Source: Microbulbifer agarilyticus S89
Lineage (GTDB): Bacteria; Pseudomonadota; Gammaproteobacteria; Pseudomonadales; Cellvibrionaceae
NCBI RefSeq assembly: GCF_000220505.1
Contig: NZ_AFPJ01000032.1
Span: forward strand, 1-64,000
Length of the DNA stretch: 64,000 nt
Direction: 5' to 3'
Position numbers and translations under genes: made by a program. Of the stretch, positions 41,639-50,522 are shown in pieces (position 1 is the first letter of the stretch; each line of letters starts with the position of its first letter). The notes under the pieces were generated by a model that did not search any database, had not been told where the DNA came from, and was given only the letters and a program-made list of their open reading frames with translations.

Positions 41639-42418
41639 ATGTCACGCAGTAAACGTCGTCACAAGGTGCGCTTTCCCAATCCCGACGGGTTGCCTCTCGC
41701 GGGTATTCTGGAGACGCCACAGGGCACCACCCGCGGCTTCGCGCTGTATGCGCCCTGCTTCACCTGTGGCAAAGACGTACTGGCCGCTTCGCGCATCTGC
41801 CGCCGCCTCGCCGAGCATGGTGTCGCGACCCTGCGCCTGGATTTCACCGGTCTCGGCGACAGTGCCGGCGACTTTAGTGAAACCAACTTCTCCAGCAACG
41901 TGGCGGACCTGACAAGCGCGGCATCTTTTCTACGCGATGAGTACCAGCCTGCGGACCTGCTCATCGGACACAGCTTCGGCGGCGCCGCCGTGCTTGCCGC
42001 GGCCGACTCGATTCCGGAAGCGAAGGCCGTGGTTACCATCGCCTCCCCCGCTGCACCACAGCATGTGCTGAAGCAGTTTGGTAGCGCCCTGGAAACGATT
42101 CAGCAGGAGGGCCAGGCCGAGGTGCAGCTTTCCGCGCGCCCATTTGTGATTCGAAAACAGTTTGTGGACGATGTGTTGGGTATACCGGAAGGGCATATCC
42201 ACACGTTGGGGCGCCCGCTGCTGATCTACCACTCGCCGATTGATCAGGTGGTATCCATTGACGAGGCCGCAGAGATTTACAATCGCGCGCTGCACCCCAA
42301 AAGCTTTATCAGCCTGGACGATGCGGACCACCTGCTGAGTGAGCGGGCCGATGCCCTCTATGTGGCCGATACGCTGGCGGCCTGGGCGCAGCCGCACCTG
42401 AAAGCGCACGCAGGCTAA
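41639..42418 (+). CDS. alpha/beta hydrolase related to OsmC-linked hydrolases
   Basis: Serine hydrolase fold of 259 residues with GLPLAGILETPQGTTRGFALYAPCFTCGKD at the start, the nucleophile elbow IGHSFGGAAVL, and catalytic-acid and histidine regions in YHSPIDQVVSI and DDADHLL. This N-terminal pattern is what I know from proteins where the hydrolase is fused to an OsmC domain; here the OsmC part is absent and a CPXCG protein gene follows 18 bp later. Substrate unknown. Confidence 0.82.
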   Translation: MSRSKRRHKVRFPNPDGLPLAGILETPQGTTRGFALYAPCFTCGKDVLAASRICRRLAEHGVATLRLDFTGLGDSAGDFSETNFSSNVADLTSAASFLRDEYQPADLLIGHSFGGAAVLAAADSIPEAKAVVTIASPAAPQHVLKQFGSALETIQQEGQAEVQLSARPFVIRKQFVDDVLGIPEGHIHTLGRPLLIYHSPIDQVVSIDEAAEIYNRALHPKSFISLDDADHLLSERADALYVADTLAAWAQPHLKAHAG

Positions 42419-42436
42419 TAAGATAAGGTGACACAA

Positions 42437-42622
42437 ATGGAAGAGTTCACGGATCAGTGCCCCTACTGTGGGGAAATGATTTCTATGCTGATCGATACCA
42501 GTGCCGGCGACCAGCACTACATTGAAGATTGTGCGGTTTGCTGTCGCCCGATTCAGGTGCGGGTAACGGTAGAGATAGATGGTAGCTGGCAGGTGCAGCT
42601 AAGCCATGAAAACGAGGTGTAA
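42437..42622 (+). CDS. CPXCG-motif cysteine-rich small protein
   Basis: 61-residue protein with two cysteine pairs, CPYCG (C8, C11) and CAVCC (C32, C35, C36), a small zinc-ribbon-like fold. The ATG at 42437 has AAGGTG six bases upstream; an in-frame GTG at 42428 overlaps that site and is less likely. Same strand as the preceding hydrolase and probably co-transcribed. Function unknown. Confidence 0.85.
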   Translation: MEEFTDQCPYCGEMISMLIDTSAGDQHYIEDCAVCCRPIQVRVTVEIDGSWQVQLSHENEV

Positions 42623-42656
42623 GTCATCCGCGCTCTCAAGTAGCGCCCACAACAAA

Positions 42657-42689
42657 AAAGGCCGCGAACTTCCGTTCGCGGCCTTTTTT
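42657..42689. terminator. bidirectional terminator
   Basis: AAAAAAGGCCGCGAAC / GTTCGCGGCCTTTTTT around TTCC, a textbook Rho-independent terminator in both directions between the converging CPXCG and amine oxidase genes. Confidence 0.93.
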
Positions 42690-42711
42690 GCATCCTGTGA
42701 GATGGAAATGC

Positions 42712-44358
42712 TTACGCCTGGTGAATTTCTTTCGCCACGCGCTCGGCACTGGTAACCGCACCGTCAATATAACCGAAGGTCTCGATCTCAGTGTGCTCAC
42801 CACAGAAGTGGATATTCCCCTCCTGCAATGGAGGTGCCCCCCACCATGTGGTGTGGCTACCAAAGGTCGGAGTGGAGTAAGAGCCTTTCGACCATGGGTT
42901 GGCAGACCACTTGGACTGCATCGCAGTACCGGAGAAGGTTGCAGAAGTGCCGGGGAAGACGTTATCCACAATGCCGTAGAAGTGATTAATATCACTTTGC
43001 AGCGGCGCCGCAAATGGCTGGTCGGTGCCGATATTTTTACCGTAATCACCACCAAAGAAGTTCACCAGAATACCATCGCTGCTACCAGTGACTGAGGTGG
43101 AATCCCAGGTATCAAACAGTTCCGGGCGGCCGACATAACAGACACCGTTGGCTGTTACTTCTTCACCATTCAGATACCGTGTCTGAGTCCAAGGACGGCT
43201 GTTGTGATGCAGCGCAATTTTACCATTTGCACCAAAGGCCATTTGCTCGATCGCCAGCCGCTTTTGCGGACGGAAGCTATTGTACAAAGCAGGAGCAATA
43301 TCCACATCACGCAGCAGCGAGAACGGCAGCGCCAGCACCAGCTTGTCACAGTTGTGTACGTAGCCGTCTTCAAAGGTCAGGGTGTAAGGACCATTGATGT
43401 CGCCATCGATCGCCACCAGCTTACGGCCGGTCTCAATAGTGCCTGCCGGCAGCTCATCTACCATGCGTGTTACCAACTGATCGTTACCGCCTTCGATACG
43501 GAAACGCTCATCGGTGCCCGCCAGTGGTAGTGCGCTGTTAATCGGGTTCCATGCCAGCAGATAGATCAGGTTCAGCGCGGTCTGCTCTTCCGGCTGCAGG
43601 CCATACTCGGCAACCAGGTCAGCCTGGAAAACCTGCCCCATATTGGAGTTCGCACCGATACCTACCTGGTCCATCCAGGTATTGGAGTCGAGGTAATCCA
43701 GCGCCTTGTGCGCGTCGTTATGCGAATCGTAGGTTGGTACCCATGGTGCATCTTTTTGGGTATTTTTGAAGATTCTGTACACATCGCGCCACTCTTCATT
43801 GAGCTGGCTTTCGGTGTAGTGTTGCCCGTTTACGTAATAAATCTCGCTACCGCCGGGCACCGCATTGCCGTTCACATCTTCTACGTCCAGACCCAGCTGG
43901 TTCGCCAGGTTACGTACCGCAGTATGCTCGGTGGAAATTAGCTCACCGCCGCGCTCAACCGGGCGACCAAAAATAGAGCGGTTGGTGTTTACCCGGCCAC
44001 CCAGACGGGTGTTGCCTTCGAATACACGGCTACTAATACCGTACTGCTGCAGACGATGCGCACAGCGGATACCGGCAATGCCGCCGCCGATGATAGCCAC
44101 GCTACCGGTAGGCTTGCTCGCAGCTTGAGTCGGAGCGGATACGGTTCCTGCCGCAGCACCAACACCCACAGCAGCCGCGCCAAACCCGAGCTGCTTGAGG
44201 AAGCGACGACGCTCTTCATTCCCGGCCAGCTTTGCGCCTTGTGAAACGATGTCGAGACTTTCATCTGCAGAGATTCCGGTTTTATCGGACAGCGCCTGGG
44301 CAACACGCATGCGGCGCATCAACCCGGCGATGGGGGAGAGGGACTTGCGACTTCTCAT
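42712..44358 (-). CDS. Tat-exported flavin amine oxidase
   Basis: FAD-dependent monoamine-oxidase-family protein. Dinucleotide motif VAIIGGGIAGIRCAHRLQ (about 88-105) with GGRVNT after it, and the C-terminal FAD motif FCGEHTEIETFGYIDGAVTSA. A twin-arginine signal (ERRRFLKQLGFGAAAVG) begins only at about residue 49, after an N-terminal helical stretch that is unusually long for a Tat n-region. No later Met offers a shorter start. Ribosome binding site AGGAAG is present. The substrate is unknown; amines or L-amino acids are possible. Confidence 0.9.
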   Translation of the reverse strand: MRSRKSLSPIAGLMRRMRVAQALSDKTGISADESLDIVSQGAKLAGNEERRRFLKQLGFGAAAVGVGAAAGTVSAPTQAASKPTGSVAIIGGGIAGIRCAHRLQQYGISSRVFEGNTRLGGRVNTNRSIFGRPVERGGELISTEHTAVRNLANQLGLDVEDVNGNAVPGGSEIYYVNGQHYTESQLNEEWRDVYRIFKNTQKDAPWVPTYDSHNDAHKALDYLDSNTWMDQVGIGANSNMGQVFQADLVAEYGLQPEEQTALNLIYLLAWNPINSALPLAGTDERFRIEGGNDQLVTRMVDELPAGTIETGRKLVAIDGDINGPYTLTFEDGYVHNCDKLVLALPFSLLRDVDIAPALYNSFRPQKRLAIEQMAFGANGKIALHHNSRPWTQTRYLNGEEVTANGVCYVGRPELFDTWDSTSVTGSSDGILVNFFGGDYGKNIGTDQPFAAPLQSDINHFYGIVDNVFPGTSATFSGTAMQSKWSANPWSKGSYSTPTFGSHTTWWGAPPLQEGNIHFCGEHTEIETFGYIDGAVTSAERVAKEIHQA

Positions 44359-44677
44359 GATTCTTCCTGTGAGTTTGGCGAAACTGGGACGTAGGTCCCA
44401 GAAGTTATTTTTTACGCCATTCTACAGAGGTGACAAAAAAATGGAATATTTATTCAGTTTTTAGGGAAAGTTAAGAACTAAGTACTCACAAGCTCGTAAT
44501 TAATTGATTTACATACACTTTATCCCCCACTCGTTCAGCACATTGGTGAATTAACGTGCCAGCACCGGTGGATTTTCCATCAATAACAGCGAGATTTGTC
44601 ACTCACAGCGTACCCAACTGGTCGGCGGGGCGGCGCCCTCCGCACCATGTACGACAGACCAGATACGCCACAAACGA
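44359..44677. other. intergenic region upstream of the amine oxidase
   Basis: About 320 bp of A/T-richer sequence carrying the amine oxidase promoter region. A 7-bp inverted repeat, CTGGGAC / GTCCCAG (44384-44401), lies about 30 bp before the start codon and could be an operator or leader hairpin. No gene recognised. Confidence 0.4.
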
Positions 44678-44712
44678 AAAAGGCTTGCCGGGTTAGCGGC
44701 AAGCCTTTTCCT
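44678..44712 (-). terminator. Rho-independent terminator of the 44.8-kb secreted-protein gene
   Basis: AAGGCTTGCC / GGCAAGCCTT stem of 10 bp around an 8-nt loop; followed on the minus strand by a TTTTTC run. It lies 60 bp after the stop of the gene at 44771. Confidence 0.88.
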
Positions 44713-44770
44713 ATTCGCCCTAATTAACAGGTATTAACTAGGTAGAATCACTGGTACATCGAGTGACGTC

Positions 44771-45148
44771 TTATTGACGCTGCAGATCGCTGATACAACG
44801 ATTGTACTCATTGATATACACAGAACTGCCTCGGTTAGGTACTGCATTGGATTTGTCCGCAGCAGAGGTACGACAGCCCTCAATCTGGTCTGCAGTCAGG
44901 CCCACACCGGGGTTAGTCACTACAGACGCATTCGGCGTGGACTGATGATCCATCACACGAGGCGGGTTGGTTTCATAAAAGTAACCACCTTGCTCGTTAA
45001 AACGATAAAAGGTGTCACCGCTTTTAAAGTAGGTGTTACCCAGAATTTGCACTTCCTGAGCGCCTGACGGCAGTTGCGTCATGGTGCTTTGCGCATGGGC
45101 AAAACCCGCAATCGAACAAAACAGAACTACTGGTAACAGGTAACGCAT
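44771..45148 (-). CDS. small secreted protein of unknown function
   Basis: 125-residue protein with a clear Sec signal peptide (MRYLLPVVLFCSIAGFAHAQ). The mature part has QEVQILGNTYFKSGDTFYRFNEQGGYFYETNPP, a tyrosine-rich beta segment recalling DUF6515-like periplasmic proteins, and two cysteines that could bond (EGCRTS and NRCISD). The start at 45148 has GAGGAG upstream; a longer frame does not. Third in a minus-strand row after the SPFH lipoprotein and a small membrane protein, but 117 bp apart. Confidence 0.7.
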   Translation of the reverse strand: MRYLLPVVLFCSIAGFAHAQSTMTQLPSGAQEVQILGNTYFKSGDTFYRFNEQGGYFYETNPPRVMDHQSTPNASVVTNPGVGLTADQIEGCRTSAADKSNAVPNRGSSVYINEYNRCISDLQRQ

Positions 45149-45265
45149 GATGATCTCCTCATCTCCCAATGTGTTCGGAAGTCTATTCACGGTATCTGGG
45201 CATCCCAACAGAATTTCTAAAAATAAAACCGTTGAAATGACTTCAAAGCAGAGAGGAGTCGAAGA

Positions 45266-45676
45266 TTAGTTTTCCTGATCACTCTCCTGTTTTTGCTGTT
45301 CGCGCAGCTCGCCCAAACGCTGGCTCGTTTGTTTCGCCGTTGGCTTTTCCGGGGCAAAATTTTCTACTTCGGTGCGCTCTTCGCGCAACGCGCGTTCGGT
45401 AGCCTGTCGCTCGTCACTATAGTCCGGTGCCAGCGCTAACTTGGGCCCATTGCTGTTAAAGCCCAGCAGCACCCAGATAAAAAACAGCAAGCTCAGCAAT
45501 CGAATAACCAATGAGCGGTCCAACAACCAGTGCAGCCCTTCACCGCGGTGGCGCAGAAACTGAATCCGCAAAGTAATGTTGAGCACCAGTAAGGCACACG
45601 CCGCGATAACAATCCCGCTGGCCAGCCCGCCCAGTGCACCCGCCAGCCAGTTGGCCACCTGTGAGTTGAATTCCAT
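45266..45676 (-). CDS. small inner-membrane protein, unknown
   Basis: 136 residues with two hydrophobic helices (about 10-33 and 54-73) and a charged cytoplasmic C-terminal tail rich in E, R and Q that may form a helix. GAGGG upstream of the ATG. It begins 14 bp after the stop of the SPFH lipoprotein gene, so the two are very likely in one operon. No family recognised. Confidence 0.7.
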   Translation of the reverse strand: MEFNSQVANWLAGALGGLASGIVIAACALLVLNITLRIQFLRHRGEGLHWLLDRSLVIRLLSLLFFIWVLLGFNSNGPKLALAPDYSDERQATERALREERTEVENFAPEKPTAKQTSQRLGELREQQKQESDQEN

Positions 45677-45690
45677 TAGCCCGCCCTCAC

Positions 45691-46596
45691 CTAGCGCTTG
45701 CGCGCGACTTGTTTCATCTGCTCGGAGAACACCGCCTGCTGCAGGCCGATAGTGCCCAACGCCTCCACCGGTACAAATACCTTGTTATTCGACTCGGCCA
45801 TAGTCTCCAGCACTTCAAGCGTGCGATAAGAGAGATATTTGTCCGTCACTGACTTGGCAAGCAGGTCATTAACTTCTTTCTGCCCCATGGCCTTTTCACG
45901 AGCGATTGCCCGGTTCATTTTTTCCCGCTCCAGGTCCCGCTCCATCTGAATCTTCTGGATTTCAAACTGCGCCTTCTCCTGTTCGATCAACTCTCGACGC
46001 TCCGCCGCGCGCTCCTTGGCCTCAGTGATAACCTTCGGGAACTGAACATCGGCGATACCCAGGCGCTTGATCTTGATAGGAGTGCCATCGAGAGAAGTAG
46101 CCACCGCGGAAAACAGTTCCTGACTCAGCATTTCGCGACTGGAAGCAATTTCATTGATGGAGTATTTGGCAATCACCCGGCGTACCACATCGCGTATGAC
46201 CGGCTGCGCATAGGTGTTGTACACCTGGCTCACAGAGATATTGCCATTCTGCGGCGGCATGCGATCAAAGATATTGTCGATATATTTTTCGTTTACCGCG
46301 CCGGTCATGCGGATATCAAAGCTCATATTGAGCTGGTCCTTGGGCATAAACAGCTTGAATTTTTCCAGGTGACCGAAGTCAGCAATCGCCAGTGTCACCA
46401 GCTTATCGCAGTAGAAGATGCACATGTCGAGACGGAATTTGGACGGCGGTACAGTACTCGGTTTGTAGCCGTTCTTGGTGAGGACCTTGCCTACATGTGC
46501 CGGTGGCACCTCCACCCGGTCGGCGCAGGCAGTCAGCCCCAGAAAAGGCAACAACAAAAGAAGAACAGGCAACTTCGACAGCTTTGGCATTTCCAT
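45691..46596 (-). CDS. SPFH/Band 7 domain lipoprotein
   Basis: Signal peptide with lipobox LGLTAC (C24), then an SPFH/prohibitin-like domain (about 30-185: VPPAHVGKVLTKNGYKPSTV, DIRMTGAVNEKYIDNIFDRM, YAQPVIRDVVRRVIAKY, LGIADVQFPKVITEAKERAAERR) and a long charged coiled coil (about 190-240). Most SPFH proteins are anchored by a transmembrane helix; here it is a lipid. Such proteins form ring scaffolds at membranes. A small membrane protein gene follows; DUF350 and a transglutaminase are divergent. Confidence 0.88.
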   Translation of the reverse strand: MEMPKLSKLPVLLLLLPFLGLTACADRVEVPPAHVGKVLTKNGYKPSTVPPSKFRLDMCIFYCDKLVTLAIADFGHLEKFKLFMPKDQLNMSFDIRMTGAVNEKYIDNIFDRMPPQNGNISVSQVYNTYAQPVIRDVVRRVIAKYSINEIASSREMLSQELFSAVATSLDGTPIKIKRLGIADVQFPKVITEAKERAAERRELIEQEKAQFEIQKIQMERDLEREKMNRAIAREKAMGQKEVNDLLAKSVTDKYLSYRTLEVLETMAESNNKVFVPVEALGTIGLQQAVFSEQMKQVARKR

Positions 46597-46757
46597 ATAT
46601 CCCTAAATTCTTTATTCACTCGGGCGAGTACATTAAATAGGTATTCACGCAGGAGCAAGTTGATCAATCTGCGTACAGCTGGTGAAACTCCCACAAGAAA
46701 AACCCACTGGCCTGTGATCTAATTGCTGCTTTCTCGCCGCTTTCGGGATCCAAGAAG

Positions 46758-46988
46758 ATGCAAACTGAATTTCTCACCGCGACCCTGTTTAACTTGGGTT
46801 TGAACCTGCTGTATACCATTCTCGCGCTGCTAATCGGCATGGTTGCGCTGCTGCTGATCGATAAAAAACTGCTCAAGCATGTGGATATCGAAGGCGAACT
46901 CAAAAATGGCAATGTGGCCGTGGCCATTTTTGCCTCAACCATCTTGATCTTCGTTGCCATGATCATTTCTTTCGGTCTCAAGGGCTAG
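46758..46988 (+). CDS. DUF350 membrane protein
   Basis: 76 residues, two transmembrane helices with a polar link (LLIDKKLLKHVDIEGELKNGNVAVAIFASTIL) that is the DUF350 repeat unit. Many DUF350 proteins carry two or more units; this one has one. The family often sits beside stress and membrane-maintenance genes. Nine bp precede the transglutaminase start, so the two are one operon, divergent from the SPFH lipoprotein gene 160 bp away. Confidence 0.88.
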   Translation: MQTEFLTATLFNLGLNLLYTILALLIGMVALLLIDKKLLKHVDIEGELKNGNVAVAIFASTILIFVAMIISFGLKG

Positions 46989-46997
46989 GGTATCGCC

Positions 46998-47813
46998 GTG
47001 AGATCCCTGTTCTTCTATCTGGCCATGGGTTTGCTGATGATGCTGCCGGAACTGGTGCGGCACTGGCAGGCTCTGCCCGACGAGCAGGCCCTGCAGCAGC
47101 ACCAGCTCGCGGTCATGCTGAGTGAAGAAGGTACGGCTGCGGTTAAAGATGACCAGAAAGGAATCGTAAAGATTGCCGGTAGCTACTCGCCACTCACCGA
47201 AACGATGGTGCAGCAGGCGGTAGCAAAACGCAGCGAGCAGCAGAGCAGCTATATCTCTATCTGGAATTGGCAGGGCATCGAGGCGGTGACCGCCTCCGCC
47301 CGCGGGCTCGACAGCCAGCACCACTTTGCCAACAGCTATCTGGTGGGTTTCCAGCCATTTGAGACCGAAGCCTTATGGGTGCCGCTGTACACCCTGGCAA
47401 TGCGCAAGGAATACCAGTACGACCACCTGCAATACGCGGGTCTCGCCGATATCTGGCAGACGTCGCGCCAGGCGTATTACCAGAAACGCGGCGATTGTGA
47501 AGATCATGCGATCTTGCTGGCGGACTGGCTGATTAACCTGGGCGTGGATGCGCGGGTGGCTCGGGGCACCTACAAGGGTGAGGGCCACGCATGGGTCGTG
47601 GCCATTGTGGATAACACCGAATACTTGCTCGAGGCCACCAGCAAACGTCGCCAGGCCAGCTGGCAAGCCATGCCGCTTGCCGCGCTGAGCGAAGGATATG
47701 AAGTGGAATTCCAGTTCAACCGCGACTATTTCTGGGCCAAGACCACCTCAGCGCCAACACGTCGCTACCGCGGTGATCACTGGATTCGCAAATCGCAGTT
47801 TATTCGCGGATAA
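46998..47813 (+). CDS. transglutaminase-like membrane-tethered protein
   Basis: An N-terminal hydrophobic helix (about 3-20) is followed by a transglutaminase/papain-like core: the catalytic cysteine C167 in RGDCEDHAILLADWL and the histidine H197 in GEGHAWVVAI. The third residue position has LLEATSKRR, where Asp is usual. Starts with GTG. The periplasmic or cytoplasmic face is uncertain. Function may be protease or amide transfer on a partner in the SPFH/DUF350 group; this is inference. Confidence 0.82.
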   Translation: MRSLFFYLAMGLLMMLPELVRHWQALPDEQALQQHQLAVMLSEEGTAAVKDDQKGIVKIAGSYSPLTETMVQQAVAKRSEQQSSYISIWNWQGIEAVTASARGLDSQHHFANSYLVGFQPFETEALWVPLYTLAMRKEYQYDHLQYAGLADIWQTSRQAYYQKRGDCEDHAILLADWLINLGVDARVARGTYKGEGHAWVVAIVDNTEYLLEATSKRRQASWQAMPLAALSEGYEVEFQFNRDYFWAKTTSAPTRRYRGDHWIRKSQFIRG

Positions 47814-47816
47814 ACT

Positions 47817-47852
47817 GCGCCGGTAATCCTCAGGGGCGAGTATTACCGGCGC
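47817..47852 (+). terminator. hairpin after the transglutaminase gene
   Basis: Perfect 11-bp stem GCGCCGGTAAT / ATTACCGGCGC around 14 nt, between converging genes. No strong T run. Confidence 0.6.
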
Positions 47853-47886
47853 CGCACATTTTCCTCAGTCCTAATCACTGGCCGAC

Positions 47887-50292
47887 CTAGATCGGCGAGC
47901 CCGGCGGCATCGGCTTAAGATCTCCCTTCTCCACCTTCAATTCGCCATCCATGAAGGCAGCGATACGATTCGCCTCATAAAAGTAGTGGGCGTTGTAGCC
48001 GTGTGGATCCTCGCCAAACAACTTCATTGCGCCGATTGCGTGCTGGAATTTAGCCAACTCAAAATTCGCCCGTGCGCGGGCGGACTCGGGCGCCTGCTTG
48101 TTGTCTGCCAGTAACATCAGATGGTGGATATACGCGTGGTTAACCCGCTGGTGGATGGCCGCCTGCAGCCCGGTGTATTGCTCACCCACCAATGCCTGCT
48201 CGGTAAGCTGCGCCAACAGGGTATTGAAGCCGGGGCCATCGCCCCGTCGCGCCTGCTGTTCCTGCAGGCGTGCAGCACGCTGGGGGTCAAGCAATATGGA
48301 GAAGGTATGCCCCGCGGCAGCCTCCGCCATGGCAATCCCGTCAAATGCCACTCCGGTATACGCGGGGAAGCTTTCATTGCTGCGGCTGTACCCGAACGCT
48401 TTGGGAGGCAGGAGCTTCAGCACGCGCTCCGGCAGGGTTAGGAACTCCGGCCGCAGGGTTTGCGCCAGCGCATCAATCGCCTGCTGCTGTTGATTCGCAG
48501 GCACCATTCGATAGCTCTCTTCACTCGCGTCATTCGACAGGTAGTCGTAATCCAGCCCGCCGATCAGCTTGCCAACCGCCTCGGCTTGGTAGCGGTGGCC
48601 GTAGTACACCGGCACCAGGGTTTCTTCCAGCGACGAGCGTGCGGAGTCCACCTTGTTGGCCGCAGGACTATAGTTCTCCAGGGCGTGCTTGCGCAGCGCG
48701 GTCATGCGCTGGAATTCGTCCAGCGGCTCCCGCCCGTTATCCCACAGGTGGGAATAGGCATGGACATTATTGATACTGCGGGAGTCCCGATCAGTGATAA
48801 ACCGTAGCTTCTGTTGTTGCGCCTCCTCGAGCACACCACTGAGATATTCCGCTTCATCGCCGTCGGCCACGCCGTAGCCATAGCGAATCGCCAGCTTGTC
48901 CCTGGCGCCAATACCCGACGCGTAGGCATTCTCTGCATCGAACTTGCTGCCGACCAAACTTACCAGAGGCGCGGGATAGTCCATTACCGACGCGCGATCT
49001 TCTGCACTGGAAATAAAATTATGCGCCAGGCCGATGGTGTGCCCAACCTCGTGGGCAGAAAGCTGGCGAATACGCGCAAGCGCCATCGCCTTCAGCTGTT
49101 CCGTATCCGCATCCTTGTTGCCATAGGGCTGCAGCAGGCCCTGGGCGATCAGGAAATCCTGGCGTACCCGTAGGGACCCGAGGGTGACATTCCCCTTCAG
49201 AATTTCACCGGTTCGCGGATCATAAATCGAATATCCATACGACCAACCGCGAGTGGAGCGGTGCACCCAGTTGATCACGTTGTAGCGTACATCCAGTGGA
49301 TCCGCGCCTTCCGGCAACAGCTTCACTTGAAAGGCATTTTCAAAACCGGCGGCCTCGAACGCTTCATTCCACCAGCTTGCGCCATCAATCAGGGCACTGC
49401 GCACCGGCTCCGGCACACCCGGGTCAATGTAATACACAATCGGCTCAACGGGTTCGTTGCTGCCCGGGCGCTTCTCCAGTCGATGCCGGAAGATCAGTCG
49501 CTGATCCATGGGCTGGTCGATGGCGGTGGCGTAGTCGCGAAAAATCAGCGGGAAATAGCCGGAGTTACTGTGAAAGCGTCGCGGCTTGTAGCCGTCGTCT
49601 GGCAGGGCCACCAGAGAAATATGCTGGCGCAGGGTCGCAAGCTGCGGGGTAGGCACCACTTCCTGCATGTATTTGCCCGGGTCGCTGCCGGCGAAGGTTA
49701 GCTGCGCTTCAAATTCGCTATTTTGTGGGAAGCTTTTGGTCCGCGGCAGGTAGATCGCAGAGCGGTCCTTGTCCAGGCTGTAGCTACCCTGCCCGGCTTG
49801 CTTGAGCCGCGCAGCAATACCGTGCTGGTCGCTCAGGACAAACGGAGTGAAGTCCACCAGTACCGCGCCCGCTTCTTCACCCAGCACCTTAAAGCCCCAA
49901 ATCACCGAGGACGCAAAAGCTTCGGATACGGCGCGGCGCTCGGCCGGGTTGTCCGACAGCGCCCGGTATTTCAGATTTACCTGGTGCAGCAACACTTTGT
50001 TGCCGACGCGCTCAAATTTAACCACACGGCTTTCTCCGACCTGGTTGCGATCCAGGCCAACCGGGTTGGAACCCAGGCCCTGCGCGAGCCCGGTGAGCAA
50101 CAGCAGCTCGCGGTCGAACGCATCTACCTGCAACAGCAGTCGCCCCTGCTGGGGGTCCCAGAAGTAATCAAATAACCCCTGCTGCCGCTCCATACCGGAG
50201 GTGATCGTGGCAATTGACTCCGCGCGTGAAAAGCCACTGAGCGACAGGACTCCCGTCAGCAGAACAACAGTTAAAATCAGCCGGTGTGACAT
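47887..50292 (-). CDS. secreted zinc-dependent metalloprotease (metzincin, DUF5117/DUF4953-like)
   Basis: Large exported protease, about 801 residues. Signal peptide MSHRLILTVVLLTGVLSLSGFSRA; start at 50292 with GGGGAG upstream, preferred to a TTG four codons earlier. The zinc site HEVGHTIGLAHN (about residues 414-425) is the metzincin HExxHxxGxxH, and VMDYP 20 residues later is the Met-turn. The N-terminal half matches the pattern of DUF5117/DUF4953 zinc metalloproteases. Monocistronic and divergent from the DUF2884 gene. Confidence 0.88.
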   Translation of the reverse strand: MSHRLILTVVLLTGVLSLSGFSRAESIATITSGMERQQGLFDYFWDPQQGRLLLQVDAFDRELLLLTGLAQGLGSNPVGLDRNQVGESRVVKFERVGNKVLLHQVNLKYRALSDNPAERRAVSEAFASSVIWGFKVLGEEAGAVLVDFTPFVLSDQHGIAARLKQAGQGSYSLDKDRSAIYLPRTKSFPQNSEFEAQLTFAGSDPGKYMQEVVPTPQLATLRQHISLVALPDDGYKPRRFHSNSGYFPLIFRDYATAIDQPMDQRLIFRHRLEKRPGSNEPVEPIVYYIDPGVPEPVRSALIDGASWWNEAFEAAGFENAFQVKLLPEGADPLDVRYNVINWVHRSTRGWSYGYSIYDPRTGEILKGNVTLGSLRVRQDFLIAQGLLQPYGNKDADTEQLKAMALARIRQLSAHEVGHTIGLAHNFISSAEDRASVMDYPAPLVSLVGSKFDAENAYASGIGARDKLAIRYGYGVADGDEAEYLSGVLEEAQQQKLRFITDRDSRSINNVHAYSHLWDNGREPLDEFQRMTALRKHALENYSPAANKVDSARSSLEETLVPVYYGHRYQAEAVGKLIGGLDYDYLSNDASEESYRMVPANQQQQAIDALAQTLRPEFLTLPERVLKLLPPKAFGYSRSNESFPAYTGVAFDGIAMAEAAAGHTFSILLDPQRAARLQEQQARRGDGPGFNTLLAQLTEQALVGEQYTGLQAAIHQRVNHAYIHHLMLLADNKQAPESARARANFELAKFQHAIGAMKLFGEDPHGYNAHYFYEANRIAAFMDGELKVEKGDLKPMPPGSPI

Positions 50293-50522
50293 GGCTCTCC
50301 CCAAAATCGGTTTTCAGTATTATTCACCTGTGAAGACTACCATTCGCACAGATTCAGTCCACCAGCCCTATGCCTGCGCCCCTCACTGTCACTGGGATGA
50401 CGGCTCTGGGATGAAGGTTCGGGGAATCGAACAGTTCCACCCCTGCCAGATTTTTTTACTCGAGTGCATCCAAAAGGGCTTATCGATGAGTCATACCCAA
50501 AACACCTGTTATGGAATTCCTG

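Noticed and set aside
44439-44462. Seven-codon open frame with AGAGGTG upstream in the amine oxidase control region
   Set aside because: It is too short and on the opposite strand to the gene it precedes; probably chance.
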